64,000 nucleotides of DNA. Source: Lachnospiraceae bacterium FE2018 (lineage in GTDB: Bacteria > Bacillota > Clostridia > Lachnospirales > Lachnospiraceae). The stretch lies in contig JNKK01000004.1 in NCBI GenBank assembly GCA_000702845.1, positions 86,218 to 150,217 on the forward strand. The letters are read 5' to 3'. Positions within the stretch are counted from its first letter, which is position 1, and every line of letters begins with the position of its first letter. Under the pieces are notes generated by a model. It did not search any database and was not told the origin of the DNA. It saw only the letters and a program-made list of their open reading frames with translations. A program made the position numbers and the translations under genes. This document shows, piece by piece, positions 7,859 through 17,510 of the stretch.

Positions 7859-9852
7859 ACGATCCGCTTAAACTTTCTGTCCAGTTCATAATGAGACATT
7901 GAGACAATGGTTGGTCTGCCATGCGGGCAGTTATATGGATTTTCCAGTTCAAGAAGTTCATTGATCAGTGCATCTGCCTCCTGCACAGACATGTTGTGAT
8001 TGCCTTTGACGGCGGCTTTGCATGACATGGAAGCAAGTTTCTCCAGGATCAGCTCTTCCGGCTGGTTTCCAAGCGCACTCAGGCTGTCAAGAATATCCGT
8101 AAACAACTGATCTGCCGAAACACTGTACAGATTATCCGGAACTGCAGTGATCCTGAAATCAGAACCGCCGAAGGGTTCAATGATAAAACCGAGTGACCGG
8201 AAGGTGTCCAGATGCGTTTCCAGAAGCGATGCCTCTGCAGCGGTCAGTGTCAGTACTCTGACAGGCGTGATCATCTGCGAATGAATGGTCTTTTCACGGT
8301 GCGCTTTCATCAGGCGCTCATACAGCACTTTTTCATGTGCCGCGTGCTGATCGACAATATACAGGGCATCCTGAAACTCGATCAGCCAGTAGGTTCCGAA
8401 CACCTGTCCGATCATGCGATGAAGCTGCCTGGCTGATTTTTCCAGCAGCTTTTCCGGAAATAATTCCGTCTGCTCCGGTTTTGTGACCTGCAGGTTCTGA
8501 GCGTTCTGTTCCGACGCGGTCTTCTGTGGTTCACCGACGTTCTGCATTATCTTCTGCGGCTCTTTGCTATACTGCGCGGTCTTCTGCGGCTCACTGACAT
8601 GCAGCGCCTTCTGACTGTCCTGCTCTTTAAGAGGGGCAGGGTTCTTTCCGGCAGGGCTTCTGCCGTAAACCGCAGGTGTGTCACGCAGGACATCTGCGCC
8701 GGTGTTTTTCAGGGAAGCAGTTTTGGGCGTATTCAGCAGATCCCGGGCCGCGCGGCGCGCCCGTTCGAAGGGTTCCGGTGCAGATTTTCCGTCCTGCAGC
8801 GGTGCCGCCGGGCTGAATGTGTTTCTGCTGTTTTCTTTCTGAAGTGAAATCTGCGGGATGCGCTCTCTGGTAAATAAAGCATTCTGCACCGCAAGGGTCA
8901 GCTGGCGGCTGATCTGTTCCGGGTCCGAAATCCGGACTTCCATTTTTGCCGGATGCACATTGACATCAACCAGCGTCGGATCGATTTCCAGATACAGCAG
9001 CGTAAAAGGATAGCGATGCTGCATCATAAACCCGTGATAACCATCTTCAATCGCCCTTGCGATCAGACTGCTTTTTACATATCGCCCGTTGACAAAATAG
9101 TTTTCAAAATTGCGGTTGCCTCTTGCAATTTCCGGATTGCCGAGAAATCCTGTGATCCGCATGCGGTCACTTTCATCTGTGACCGGAATCAGCTGTTTTG
9201 CCATATCTCTTCCGTAAATCTGATAGACAATATCCTTTAAATTGCCGTTTCCGGTCGTGAAGAGGCGGTTTTTTCCGTTGATCAGGAGTTTAAATGAAAT
9301 ATTCGGATGTGACAGAGCCAGCTCTTCGACAACAGACGCAATACGATTACCTTCCGCGCCGGCTGATTTCAGAAATTTAGCTCTTGCAGGCGTGTTGAAA
9401 AACAGGTTCCGAACCAGAAATGTCGTGCCCTGCGGCGCGCCGATCTCTTCGTACTCCTTCTCATCTCCGCCTTCCATACAGCAGCGGATCCCGGTAAGCG
9501 CTTCCGGTGTCCGCGTGATCAGTTCAACGCGTGCAACTGAGGCAATACTTGCAAGTGCCTCACCGCGGAATCCCAGCGATGAAATCTGCACAAGGTCATC
9601 CAGCTTCCGGATCTTGCTCGTCGCGTGCCGTGTAAAGGCAAGACGCACCTGCTCCGCCGGTATACCGGAACCATTATCCGTGATCCGAATCAGTGATGCG
9701 CCGCCGTCCCGAATCTCAACCGTAATCGCACCGGCAGACGCATCAATCGCATTTTCAACCAGCTCCTTGACAACCGAAGCCGGGCGTTCCACTACCTCAC
9801 CGGCAGCAATCTGGTCGATTGTGTTTTTGTCGAGAATCTGTATTTCTCTCAT
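7855..9852 (-). CDS. mutL: DNA mismatch repair protein MutL (endonuclease type)
   Basis: GHKL ATPase that couples mismatch recognition by MutS to strand incision. Residues 1-330 form the ATPase core with IAAGEVVERPASVVKELVEN, DNGSGIP and FRGEALASI. The C-terminal domain carries DQHAAHEKVLYE, fitting the metal-dependent nicking motif DQHA-x2-E-x4-E, plus SCKAAVKG and CPHGRPT. This is therefore a latent endonuclease of the Gram-positive type, as expected where MutH is absent. Between the domains lies a low-complexity linker at about residues 345-475 with three EPQK-containing repeats. RBS GAGGAAATGCT precedes the start. Confidence 0.97.
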   Translation of the reverse strand: MREIQILDKNTIDQIAAGEVVERPASVVKELVENAIDASAGAITVEIRDGGASLIRITDNGSGIPAEQVRLAFTRHATSKIRKLDDLVQISSLGFRGEALASIASVARVELITRTPEALTGIRCCMEGGDEKEYEEIGAPQGTTFLVRNLFFNTPARAKFLKSAGAEGNRIASVVEELALSHPNISFKLLINGKNRLFTTGNGNLKDIVYQIYGRDMAKQLIPVTDESDRMRITGFLGNPEIARGNRNFENYFVNGRYVKSSLIARAIEDGYHGFMMQHRYPFTLLYLEIDPTLVDVNVHPAKMEVRISDPEQISRQLTLAVQNALFTRERIPQISLQKENSRNTFSPAAPLQDGKSAPEPFERARRAARDLLNTPKTASLKNTGADVLRDTPAVYGRSPAGKNPAPLKEQDSQKALHVSEPQKTAQYSKEPQKIMQNVGEPQKTASEQNAQNLQVTKPEQTELFPEKLLEKSARQLHRMIGQVFGTYWLIEFQDALYIVDQHAAHEKVLYERLMKAHREKTIHSQMITPVRVLTLTAAEASLLETHLDTFRSLGFIIEPFGGSDFRITAVPDNLYSVSADQLFTDILDSLSALGNQPEELILEKLASMSCKAAVKGNHNMSVQEADALINELLELENPYNCPHGRPTIVSMSHYELDRKFKRIV

Positions 9853-9928
9853 AGCATTTCCTCAGTACGCAGCCGGCTGTGCCGTGCAATACTCATTCCT
9901 GAGAGAAGCATCAGGCCGCCGGCCGGTT

Positions 9929-12586
9929 TTAAAGAATTTCGTTCTGCATCTGATACAGCAGATTCAGCGCATCAATCGGCGTCATACGCATCAGATCCAG
10001 ATCTTTAAGCTGCTCCAGTACTTTTTCCCGGGTGCGCTCTTTTTTCGTTTTCTTATGTGCGCTGTTCATCCCGGAAGCCGGAGACGCGGCGTCACGGACA
10101 GTATCGAATAACGAAAGCTGTACACCGCCGGGATCTGTATGAATCGCTTTTTCCGGACGAATGATATCACTTTCCTGCAGCTGCGCGGAAATTTCCTCTG
10201 CCCGTTCCAGAACGGCTGCGGGCACACCTGCGAGACGTGCCACCTGAATTCCATAGCTTCGGTCAGCGCCTCCGCGCACGATTTTCCGGAGAAAAATAAT
10301 ATCGTCTCCGCGCTCTTTTACGGCGATACAGTAGTTCTGCACGCCGGGGATTGCGCCCTCCAGCTCGGTCAGCTCATGGTAATGGGTGGCAAAGAGCGTA
10401 CGCGCGCCGATTTTTTTCATGTCTGCAATATATTCTACGACAGCCCACGCGATGGAAAGACCGTCGAATGTACTCGTGCCGCGTCCGATTTCATCGAGAA
10501 TCAGCAGACTGTCAGCTGTCGCGTTGCGCAGGATATTTGCAACCTCATTCATTTCAACCATAAAGGTGCTTTTTCCGCTCGCGAGGTCATCTGACGCGCC
10601 GACACGGGTGAAAATCCTGTCTGCCACGCCGATTTTCGCGGAGGCGGCAGGAACAAAAGAACCGATTTGTGCCATCAGTACAATCAGCGCACACTGACGC
10701 ATATATGTAGACTTACCGGCCATATTTGGTCCCGTAATAATCGCGACACGCTGCTCTTTTTCGTCCAGAAGCGTATCATTCGGGATGAAGAGATCATCCG
10801 CAAGCATCTGTTCCACGACAGGATGTCTTCCCTCCCGGATTTCCAGAAGGCCGTCTGTACGCATCATGGGGCGCGTGTAGTGATTGCGCTCGGCAACATA
10901 AGAAAAGGAAGCCAGAACATCCAGTGCGGCTGCCGCAGCAGCGGTCTTCTGAATCCGGATGACTTCACCGGCGATTTTTTCTCTGATTTCCGAGAACAAT
11001 TCATATTCCAGTCCGCTGAGCCGTTCTTCGGCGCCGAGAATCGTCTCTTCCATCTCTTTCAGTTTCGGCATGGTATAGCGTTCTGCATTGGTCAGTGTCT
11101 GGCGCCGCACGTAATCTTCGGGAACTTTATCCTTGAAGGAATTGGTTATTTCAATACAATAGCCGAATACTTTGTTGAAACGGATCCTGAGCGTCCGGAT
11201 CCCCGTGCGCTCCCGCTCGGCTTCTTCCAGATCTGCCATCCACTGCTTGCCTTCCCGCCCTGCCCTGCGGTACTGATCAACCATTTCGTTGTATCCGTCA
11301 CGGATAATGCCGCCTTCCTTCATAGCAAGCGGCGGTTCGTCAATAATCGCGTCCTGAACCAGAGCGCAGAGATCCTCGAGGGGATCCAGATCAGCCAGAA
11401 GGTCTTCCAGTAGCGGATCGTCCAGCTGTTCTGTCACAGCGCGGATATGGGGCAGCATTTCAAGTGATGTGCGGAATGCGACAAGATCCCGCGGATTGGC
11501 GGACTGGTAAACAATTCTGCTGATCAGTCGTTCCAGATCGTAAACCGGCTGCAAATATTCCCGCAGTTCATCCCGGTACATCGGCGCCGAACACAGTGTT
11601 TCAACAGCGGCGTGCCGCCGCACAATTTCGTTTTGATCAACCAGGGGCTGTTCCACCCAGGTCCTGAGCATCCGGGCACCCATGGCGGTTTTTGTTTTAT
11701 CCAGAACCCAGAGCAGCGATCCGCGTTTCTGTTTCTCACGCAGTGTTTCTGTCAGCTCAAGGTTTCGCCTGGTAGCAGAATCCAGAAGCATAAAGCGGTC
11801 TGCGTAATATGGCGTGATCTCTGTGATCTGCCGCATATCAGATTTCTGTGTCTCATAGAGATAAGTAAACAGTGCGCCGCCCGCAATGACGCCGCATGGG
11901 AAATCTGTGATACCGAGTCCTTTGAGCGATCCGACGTGAAAATGCTTCTTTAAGATTTTCTCACACGCATCCTGATCAAAATACCATTCTTCCGGCGTGG
12001 AAATCGTAATATGCAGACGGTGCTTCAGATCGTCAATATCGATACCGGAGACAAAAAATGACTGATTGCAGAGAATTTCCGACGGCATAAACTTCAGAAT
12101 TTCATCGGACAGTGCAGCGCGGTCGTCTATTTCGGTAACAAGACAGGTGCCTGTGGAAATATCGGCAATTGCCAGTCCGTAGACATCTGTCATTGAAACA
12201 ATGCTCATGATGTAATTATGACGCGCCTCATCGAGGCCCTCGGAATTTAACATTGTTCCGGGCGTCACGACACGGATCACTTCCCGCTTCACCATACCTT
12301 TTGCGAGCTTCGGATCCTCAACCTGCTCACAGATCGCGACCTTATATCCTTTTTCAACCAGACGTGCCAGATAGGTGTCCACCGCATGATACGGGACGCC
12401 GCACATCGGCGCGCGTTCCGGCAGACCGCACTGTTTTCCGGTGAGAGTCAGCTCCAGTTCCCGGGCGGTGACCTCTGCATCTTCGAAAAACATTTCATAA
12501 AAATCACCCAGACGGTAAAAAAGAATGCAGTCCGGGTAAGCTTCTTTTGTCTGCAGATAATGCTGCATCATTGGTGAAAGTGGCAC
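9929..12586 (-). CDS. mutS: DNA mismatch repair protein MutS
   Basis: Recognises mismatches and small loops in duplex DNA as a clamp-forming ATPase dimer. The 885 residues begin with the mismatch-binding domain (YRLGDFYEMFFEDA, Phe-x-Glu motif near residue 30). The C-terminal ATPase has the Walker A ITGPNMAGKSTYMRQ at about 620 and Walker B LLILDEIGRGTSTFDG. It starts with GTG at 12586, supported by GGAG eight bases upstream. It lies 76 bases upstream of mutL, and 29 bases downstream of miaB, in one gene string. Length is that of MutS1, not of the anti-recombination MutS2. Confidence 0.97.
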   Translation of the reverse strand: MPLSPMMQHYLQTKEAYPDCILFYRLGDFYEMFFEDAEVTARELELTLTGKQCGLPERAPMCGVPYHAVDTYLARLVEKGYKVAICEQVEDPKLAKGMVKREVIRVVTPGTMLNSEGLDEARHNYIMSIVSMTDVYGLAIADISTGTCLVTEIDDRAALSDEILKFMPSEILCNQSFFVSGIDIDDLKHRLHITISTPEEWYFDQDACEKILKKHFHVGSLKGLGITDFPCGVIAGGALFTYLYETQKSDMRQITEITPYYADRFMLLDSATRRNLELTETLREKQKRGSLLWVLDKTKTAMGARMLRTWVEQPLVDQNEIVRRHAAVETLCSAPMYRDELREYLQPVYDLERLISRIVYQSANPRDLVAFRTSLEMLPHIRAVTEQLDDPLLEDLLADLDPLEDLCALVQDAIIDEPPLAMKEGGIIRDGYNEMVDQYRRAGREGKQWMADLEEAERERTGIRTLRIRFNKVFGYCIEITNSFKDKVPEDYVRRQTLTNAERYTMPKLKEMEETILGAEERLSGLEYELFSEIREKIAGEVIRIQKTAAAAAALDVLASFSYVAERNHYTRPMMRTDGLLEIREGRHPVVEQMLADDLFIPNDTLLDEKEQRVAIITGPNMAGKSTYMRQCALIVLMAQIGSFVPAASAKIGVADRIFTRVGASDDLASGKSTFMVEMNEVANILRNATADSLLILDEIGRGTSTFDGLSIAWAVVEYIADMKKIGARTLFATHYHELTELEGAIPGVQNYCIAVKERGDDIIFLRKIVRGGADRSYGIQVARLAGVPAAVLERAEEISAQLQESDIIRPEKAIHTDPGGVQLSLFDTVRDAASPASGMNSAHKKTKKERTREKVLEQLKDLDLMRMTPIDALNLLYQMQNEIL

Positions 12587-12615
12587 TTTTTATTCTCCTC
12601 GTATCAATGGATTCA

Positions 12616-14043
12616 TCAGACCGGTTCAGATCTGGTTCCTAAATAATAAAATCCTCTGCATTCATTGAGATACACATCAACGATCTGTCCGACCAGAGAC
12701 GGATCTCCCGGAAAATGCACGACTGCATTGGTATCCAGCCGTCCGGTAACAAGCGAGCGATCCTGCTCATTCTGCTGTTCGACGAGAACCGGCATTGTCT
12801 GTCCGGTAAAGCGTGCTGTCTGCTCCCGGCCGATCTCCTGCACTTCGGCCAGAAGTCTGCCGAAACGATCTTTGATCACATCATCCGGTATCTGATTCTC
12901 CATAACGGCAGCAGGTGTACCGGTCCGTTTCGAGTATATAAAAGTAAAGGCACTGTCGTATCGCACACGTCTTACGACATCGAGTGTTTCCTGAAAATCT
13001 TCTTCCGTTTCTCCGGGAAAACCGACAATGATATCCGTTGTCAGGGAAATATCCGGAATTGCGGCGCGGATCCGGTCGACCAGAGCCAGATACTGCTCTT
13101 TTGTATATCTGCGGTTCATCTGACGCAGAATTTCTGTGCTGCCGGACTGTAGCGGCAGATGAAGGTGTCTGCAGATCTTCGGGTGCGCCGCCATGACGCG
13201 GATCAGCTCATCGGAAAGATCCTTCGGATGCGATGTCATAAACCGGATCCGGTCCAGGCCTTCAATACCGGCAATCGTCTCCAGCAGTTCTGCAAAAGAC
13301 ACTTTCGGGTCGAGATTCTTTCCGTAGGAATTGACATTCTGTCCCAGCAGCATGATCTCCCGCACGCTATCTGACACAAGTGTCTCGATTTCCCGGATGA
13401 TATCGCGCGGATTGCGGCTTCTCTCCCTTCCCCGTACATAGGGAACAATACAGTAGGAACAGAAATTATTGCAGCCGAACATGATGTTAACACCGGATTT
13501 AAAGAAATATTTCCGTTCTACAGGAAGATCTTCCACAATCTGATCGGTATCTTCCCAGACATCAATCAGCATCTCATCCTGATTCATTGCGCGCACAATC
13601 AGTTCCGCCAGTTTAAAGATATTGTGCGTCCCGAACACAAGATCGACGAATGTGTAACGGTCGCGCAGCGTCTGCAGTACCTCCGGTTCCTGCATCATAC
13701 ATCCGCAGAGCGCGATGAATTTGGAGTGGTTTTTCTTCTTCAGCGTCTGAAGATAGCCAAGACGTCCGTAGACTTTCTGATTCGCGTTTTCCCGCACCGT
13801 ACAGGTGTTGTACAGCACAAAATCCGCCGTTTCATCTTCGCCCGGCACAAATCCGATATAGTGAAGAATTCCTCTGAGCTTTTCCGAGTCTCTCGCATTC
13901 ATCTGACATCCAAAGGTCTGTACGTAGAAAGAGAGGGGGCGTCCTGCCTCCTCTGCCTTTTCCTGAACAAGATCTCTGGCAACTTCCATATAATGAAATT
14001 GTCTGGCCGGCTCCTGTGCCGGAATCTGCTCTGTCATTTTCAT
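12616..14043 (-). CDS. miaB: tRNA-2-methylthio-N6-dimethylallyladenosine synthase MiaB
   Basis: Radical SAM methylthiotransferase that adds a methylthio group at C2 of i6A37 in tRNA. Domains in order are an N-terminal UPF0004 domain with three cluster cysteines (QTFGCQMN, NTCTVREN, LCGCMMQE), a radical SAM core with CNNFCSYCIVPYVRGRERSR, and a C-terminal TRAM domain. The start at 14043 gives 475 residues, has AGGAG upstream, and forms an ATGA overlap with the preceding folate gene; a longer frame to 14088 would overlap that gene by 49 bases. MiaA, encoded in the same string, supplies its substrate. Confidence 0.95.
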   Translation of the reverse strand: MKMTEQIPAQEPARQFHYMEVARDLVQEKAEEAGRPLSFYVQTFGCQMNARDSEKLRGILHYIGFVPGEDETADFVLYNTCTVRENANQKVYGRLGYLQTLKKKNHSKFIALCGCMMQEPEVLQTLRDRYTFVDLVFGTHNIFKLAELIVRAMNQDEMLIDVWEDTDQIVEDLPVERKYFFKSGVNIMFGCNNFCSYCIVPYVRGRERSRNPRDIIREIETLVSDSVREIMLLGQNVNSYGKNLDPKVSFAELLETIAGIEGLDRIRFMTSHPKDLSDELIRVMAAHPKICRHLHLPLQSGSTEILRQMNRRYTKEQYLALVDRIRAAIPDISLTTDIIVGFPGETEEDFQETLDVVRRVRYDSAFTFIYSKRTGTPAAVMENQIPDDVIKDRFGRLLAEVQEIGREQTARFTGQTMPVLVEQQNEQDRSLVTGRLDTNAVVHFPGDPSLVGQIVDVYLNECRGFYYLGTRSEPV

Positions 14044-14612
14044 AGATTTCCGTCTCTCCTGAATCGTCTGGATTCGGTGAAAAGCCACTGTACCCGGATA
14101 TCATCTTCATCCTGCGGAATCTGGTCAAACACCTGAAAATCGTAGGCCACTGCCACTGTCATATGCGTGCGTTCTTCTTTCAGAAAATGATCATAATATC
14201 CTCCGCCGTAACCGATTCGTGCACAGGAGGTATCAAAGGCGAGCCCCGGTACAATGACAAGCGCATTTGCCGACGCGGCGCGTTCTGTATTCTGCTTCGG
14301 CTCCGGGATTCCGTTGTTGTTTGTTACGAGCTGGCGCATTGAATCAATGTAATAGAAATGCATCCCGTCCGGATCGATGCGCGGAACAGCAACCTGCTTA
14401 CCCTCTGCGATTGCCTGTGCAATAAAAGTCCTCGTCTGCACCTCATTGTTCACATCTACATAGCAGTAGACGGAAGATGCAATGAGATATGCGTTCATCT
14501 CCCGGATTTTCCGGAAAATAATTTCGCTGTCACGGGCAAGATCCGACGGTGCCGCCTGGCCGCGCCGTTCCTTAACCATTTTTCTGATCTGTTCTTTGGT
14601 CAATGTGTTCAT
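14040..14612 (-). CDS. 5-formyltetrahydrofolate cyclo-ligase
   Basis: Converts 5-formyl-THF to 5,10-methenyl-THF with ATP, returning stored folate to the one-carbon pool. The 190-residue protein has the N-terminal basic helix (KEQIRKMVKERRGQ) and the family signature ARIGYGGGYYDHFL at about residues 132-145. Its stop overlaps the miaB start (ATGA). YbeY and PhoH genes precede it on the same strand. Length and motifs match the MTHFS family. Confidence 0.94.
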   Translation of the reverse strand: MNTLTKEQIRKMVKERRGQAAPSDLARDSEIIFRKIREMNAYLIASSVYCYVDVNNEVQTRTFIAQAIAEGKQVAVPRIDPDGMHFYYIDSMRQLVTNNNGIPEPKQNTERAASANALVIVPGLAFDTSCARIGYGGGYYDHFLKEERTHMTVAVAYDFQVFDQIPQDEDDIRVQWLFTESRRFRRDGNL

Positions 14613-14674
14613 CGTTTTATTTCCTGCTTTGTGTAATTCTTTTTCAGGTTCTGCCGGCCTGTTATATTAATTGT

Positions 14675-15175
14675 TCAAATGTCTCTTGTGATCGAAAGCG
14701 ATTCAAGAATCTGTTCCTGTTTTTTCTCCATCTGCGGTGCTTCTTCCGGCGTCATATGATCATATCCCAGCAGATGCAGCATGCTGTGGGCAACGAGAAA
14801 TGCGAATTCGCGGAGAACCGGGTGACCGTATGACTCTGCCTGCGCAAAGACATGCGGCACGGCAATTACAATATCACCCAGCATGAGAAGTCCCGTATCC
14901 GGATCAAAACAGTCATCTGTTTCCTCGAGAAATGCATAGTCTGCCGGATGTTCAAACGGCACCAGCGGAAATGACAGAACATCCGTCGGGCGGTCAATTC
15001 CCCGGTGCGTCCGGTTCAGGACGCGGATCTCATCGTCGTCAACCAGCGTCAGAGAGATCTCGGCGTCATACGGACAGTTTTCCTGTTCGAGCGCACATGC
15101 AGCAACCTTTTTGGCTATCTGCCGCGGGTCAAACGGGAATTTCTGATTCTGCAGATCTTCCAGATACAATTCCAT
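14675..15175 (-). CDS. ybeY: Endoribonuclease YbeY (16S rRNA maturation)
   Basis: Zinc-dependent single-strand RNase involved in 16S rRNA 3' end processing and ribosome quality control. The zinc motif HSMLHLLGYDH, of the form H-x3-H-x5-H, lies at about residues 128-138, and the family block NRTHRGIDRPTDVLSFP precedes it. The 166-residue length is normal. It follows the PhoH-family gene by two bases, the common phoH-ybeY pairing; GGAG is five bases upstream of the ATG. Confidence 0.95.
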   Translation of the reverse strand: MELYLEDLQNQKFPFDPRQIAKKVAACALEQENCPYDAEISLTLVDDDEIRVLNRTHRGIDRPTDVLSFPLVPFEHPADYAFLEETDDCFDPDTGLLMLGDIVIAVPHVFAQAESYGHPVLREFAFLVAHSMLHLLGYDHMTPEEAPQMEKKQEQILESLSITRDI

Positions 15176-15177
15176 AG

Positions 15178-16209
15178 CTACTCCGTTCTGCGGCGGACCG
15201 TGCGGCTGCGCGTACGTCCGCTCTCTTTTATACGGCTGTTCTTTTTCTCGAATGCCTCATACGCTTCAACGATCTTCTGCACCAGCGGATGCCGCACGAC
15301 ATCACGGCTGGTCAGTTCACAGAAAGCGATTCCTTCGATCTTTTTCAGAACCCGCATGGCGATATCCAGTCCCGATGTAACGCCGGGCGCAAGATCTTTC
15401 TGTGTCTGATCGCCGGTAACGATTACCTTGGATCCGAAACCGATTCGTGTCAGAAACATTTTCATCTGTGCAGGCGTCGTATTCTGCGCCTCATCCAGAA
15501 TGATATAGGCGTTATCCAGTGTACGGCCGCGCATATACGCGAGCGGCGCCACTTCGATTAACCCTTTTTCCATGTTTTTCTGGAATCCTTCCGCGCCCAT
15601 AATCTGATACAGCGCATCGTAGAGCGGACGCAGATAAGGGTCAACTTTGCTCTGCAGATCACCCGGAAGAAAACCGAGTTTTTCACCCGCCTCGATCGCA
15701 GGACGCGTCAGAATGATCCGGCTTACCTCATCACTGCGAAAAGCAGTGATTGCCATTGCCATCGCCAGATATGTTTTTCCTGTTCCGGCAGGACCGATTC
15801 CGAATGTAATCATATTATCATGAATCGCATCGACGTATGCCTTCTGGCCGTTTGTCTTTGGCTTAACCGGTCTTCCGCTGATGGTGTGACAGATGATATC
15901 GCTGTCCAGTTCCGTCAGTGATCCGGTGTTGTTTTCCATCGCCAGTGAAATGGCATAGTTCACATTCTGCTCGGTAATGTCATTTCCGCGCCGGGAGAGT
16001 TCAATCAATTCAGACAGACAATCCGAAACACTTTTCACACCGGAAGCCGGACCGACGATCCGGACCACGCCGTCGCGCTGAACAAGCGTTGTTCCGAAGG
16101 CACGTTCCAGTTTTTTGATATTCTGATCGAACTGACCGAATACATTGCCGGCATGCTCTGCCGGAATATCAATCTGCTGTTCTATAATTTCTGCTGCCAT
16201 ATCTGTCAT
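15178..16209 (-). CDS. PhoH family ATPase (YbeZ/PhoL type)
   Basis: Nucleotide-binding protein that in many bacteria partners with YbeY; a role in RNA metabolism is generally assumed but not fixed. The 343 residues contain a KH-like N-terminal region (about 10-85), Walker A FGIGPAGTGKTYLAMA at about 135-150 and Walker B YIILDEAQNTTPAQMK. The basic C-terminal tail (TRSRTVRRRTE) fits RNA contact, though that is inference. RBS GGGG precedes the ATG. It leads the phoH-ybeY-fthC-miaB string. Confidence 0.93.
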   Translation of the reverse strand: MTDMAAEIIEQQIDIPAEHAGNVFGQFDQNIKKLERAFGTTLVQRDGVVRIVGPASGVKSVSDCLSELIELSRRGNDITEQNVNYAISLAMENNTGSLTELDSDIICHTISGRPVKPKTNGQKAYVDAIHDNMITFGIGPAGTGKTYLAMAMAITAFRSDEVSRIILTRPAIEAGEKLGFLPGDLQSKVDPYLRPLYDALYQIMGAEGFQKNMEKGLIEVAPLAYMRGRTLDNAYIILDEAQNTTPAQMKMFLTRIGFGSKVIVTGDQTQKDLAPGVTSGLDIAMRVLKKIEGIAFCELTSRDVVRHPLVQKIVEAYEAFEKKNSRIKESGRTRSRTVRRRTE

Positions 16210-16225
16210 TTATCCCCAGGTTTAT

Positions 16226-16792
16226 TTACGGGTCGCGAAGGAAAATAATCGAGAACTGCAGTTCTGATTCTCCTTCAAGATAATAATCGATTCCGCATTG
16301 ATCCGCAAGCTGCGCAATACTGATGCCATGACTTTCTATACACGGGTGCATCAGTTCCGGATATCTGCAGCTTTCTTTCGGCCAGGAACACTGCCTGCAG
16401 ACCGTGCATACATTTCCTGTCAGTGTATAATAAGCTTTTCCGGCACGCTTCATGATGGCTTCGATGCGTCCTGTTACCTGTTCGTGTGCAGTGGAAACAG
16501 GCTGCTGTTCGCCTCCCATAGTGCCTGACAGGTTACGCGGAAGATCCGTCCGGATGGTCGAAAAAATCATGCCGTCTTCATAAGACAGACAGCGCGCGGT
16601 GCATTTTTCGACGGATTCGACAGCAGGCGGACAGGACCAGGAAGTTTTATAATGACGGCAGCTTCGCTTGCAGAACATGCGAAGTCCGTCGTGAAAGACA
16701 ATATCCTGCGGTCTGAAAAAAGCGTACTGATAAACGGGAATGGATGTCAGTTCCGTCTCAATAAAATGAATAACAGGCGTTGCAATTGCCAT
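16226..16792 (-). CDS. DUF2284 cysteine-rich metal-binding protein
   Basis: Member of the DUF2284 family of predicted metal-binding proteins; function unknown. The 188 residues contain many cysteines in clusters: CKRSCRHYKTSWSCPP, CTARCLSYEDG, and CTVCRQCSWPKESCRYP...HPCIESHGI. These patterns suggest an Fe-S cluster or zinc sites. I choose the start at 16792 (GGTGG seven bases upstream) because the longer frame to 16861 would overlap the rlmH end. It lies 13 bases after rlmH on the same strand. Confidence 0.82.
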   Translation of the reverse strand: MAIATPVIHFIETELTSIPVYQYAFFRPQDIVFHDGLRMFCKRSCRHYKTSWSCPPAVESVEKCTARCLSYEDGMIFSTIRTDLPRNLSGTMGGEQQPVSTAHEQVTGRIEAIMKRAGKAYYTLTGNVCTVCRQCSWPKESCRYPELMHPCIESHGISIAQLADQCGIDYYLEGESELQFSIIFLRDP

Positions 16793-16805
16793 ATGGAAAC
16801 CACCA

Positions 16806-17288
16806 TTATTTGTGATAGGGTTCACCGTTAATAATCCGGAACCCTCTGTAAATCTGTTCAAGTAAAATGATCCGCATCAGCTGATGCGGAAATGTCATAT
16901 CAGAAAAACTGATTTTCATATTTGCGCGGCGAAGAACCGAATCCGACAGACCAAGAGATCCGCCGATTACGAAGACAAGGTGACTGTTTCCGGAAGCGCC
17001 GAGCTTCTCAATTTCCCGTGCGAAAGCAGGAGAATCAAACCTTCTGCCTCCGATCTCGAGCGCAGCCACAAAAGCACGCTCCGGAATTCCCGCCAGCAGC
17101 CTCTGCCCTTCTTTTTCTCTGATCGCCACCTCTTCCGCAGGCGCTGCTCCGTCAGGTGTCTTTTCATCAGCCACCTGAAGTGTCTCAAGCCTGCAGTAAC
17201 GGCCCAGGCGCTTTTCATATTCGGCGATCCCGGCCCGCATCCATGATTCCTTCACCTTGCCGACACAGGCAATCGTGATTTTAATCAT
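16806..17288 (-). CDS. rlmH: 23S rRNA (pseudouridine-1915-N3) methyltransferase RlmH
   Basis: SPOUT-class methyltransferase that methylates pseudouridine 1915 in helix 69 of 23S rRNA. The 160 residues end in the diagnostic knot and C-terminus: FVIGGSLGLSD, SFSDMTFPHQLMRIILLEQI and NGEPYHK. The start at 17288 is set by GGAGGG five bases upstream and by the family N-terminus MIKITIACVGKVKE. It is usually a stand-alone conserved gene; here it is followed by the DUF2284 gene. Confidence 0.97.
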   Translation of the reverse strand: MIKITIACVGKVKESWMRAGIAEYEKRLGRYCRLETLQVADEKTPDGAAPAEEVAIREKEGQRLLAGIPERAFVAALEIGGRRFDSPAFAREIEKLGASGNSHLVFVIGGSLGLSDSVLRRANMKISFSDMTFPHQLMRIILLEQIYRGFRIINGEPYHK

Positions 17289-17384
17289 GACTCCCTCCAT
17301 CATTCCTTAAGGGGGTTATCATGATAATCCTTGTCGCATTCGCAAAAAAATCCGGCAGAACGGATATTTAGAAGCCGTCAATGC

Positions 17385-17421
17385 GCCGGTGATGAGTGGT
17401 TGTCTTTCACGAATCACCGGC
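17385..17421. repeat. Inverted repeat between nfnB and rlmH
   Basis: The 222-base gap between rlmH and nfnB holds no gene. It does hold a perfect 9-bp inverted repeat, GCCGGTGAT (17385-17393) and ATCACCGGC (17413-17421), with a 19-base loop. There is no T-run on either side, so a classical intrinsic terminator is not supported. It could be a weak nfnAB 3' end structure or an operator. Confidence 0.4.
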
Positions 17422-17510
17422 ACATCTACGGATTCTTAATATATGGTCTGAGGATTTTTGCGTGCGGCATGGATTATCATATGATCAGGCACGTCTTATT
17501 AATCGCTGAT

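Noticed and set aside
9242..10111. 289-codon plus-strand open frame
   Set aside because: Spans mutL and mutS on the opposite strand; composition is a shadow of those genes.
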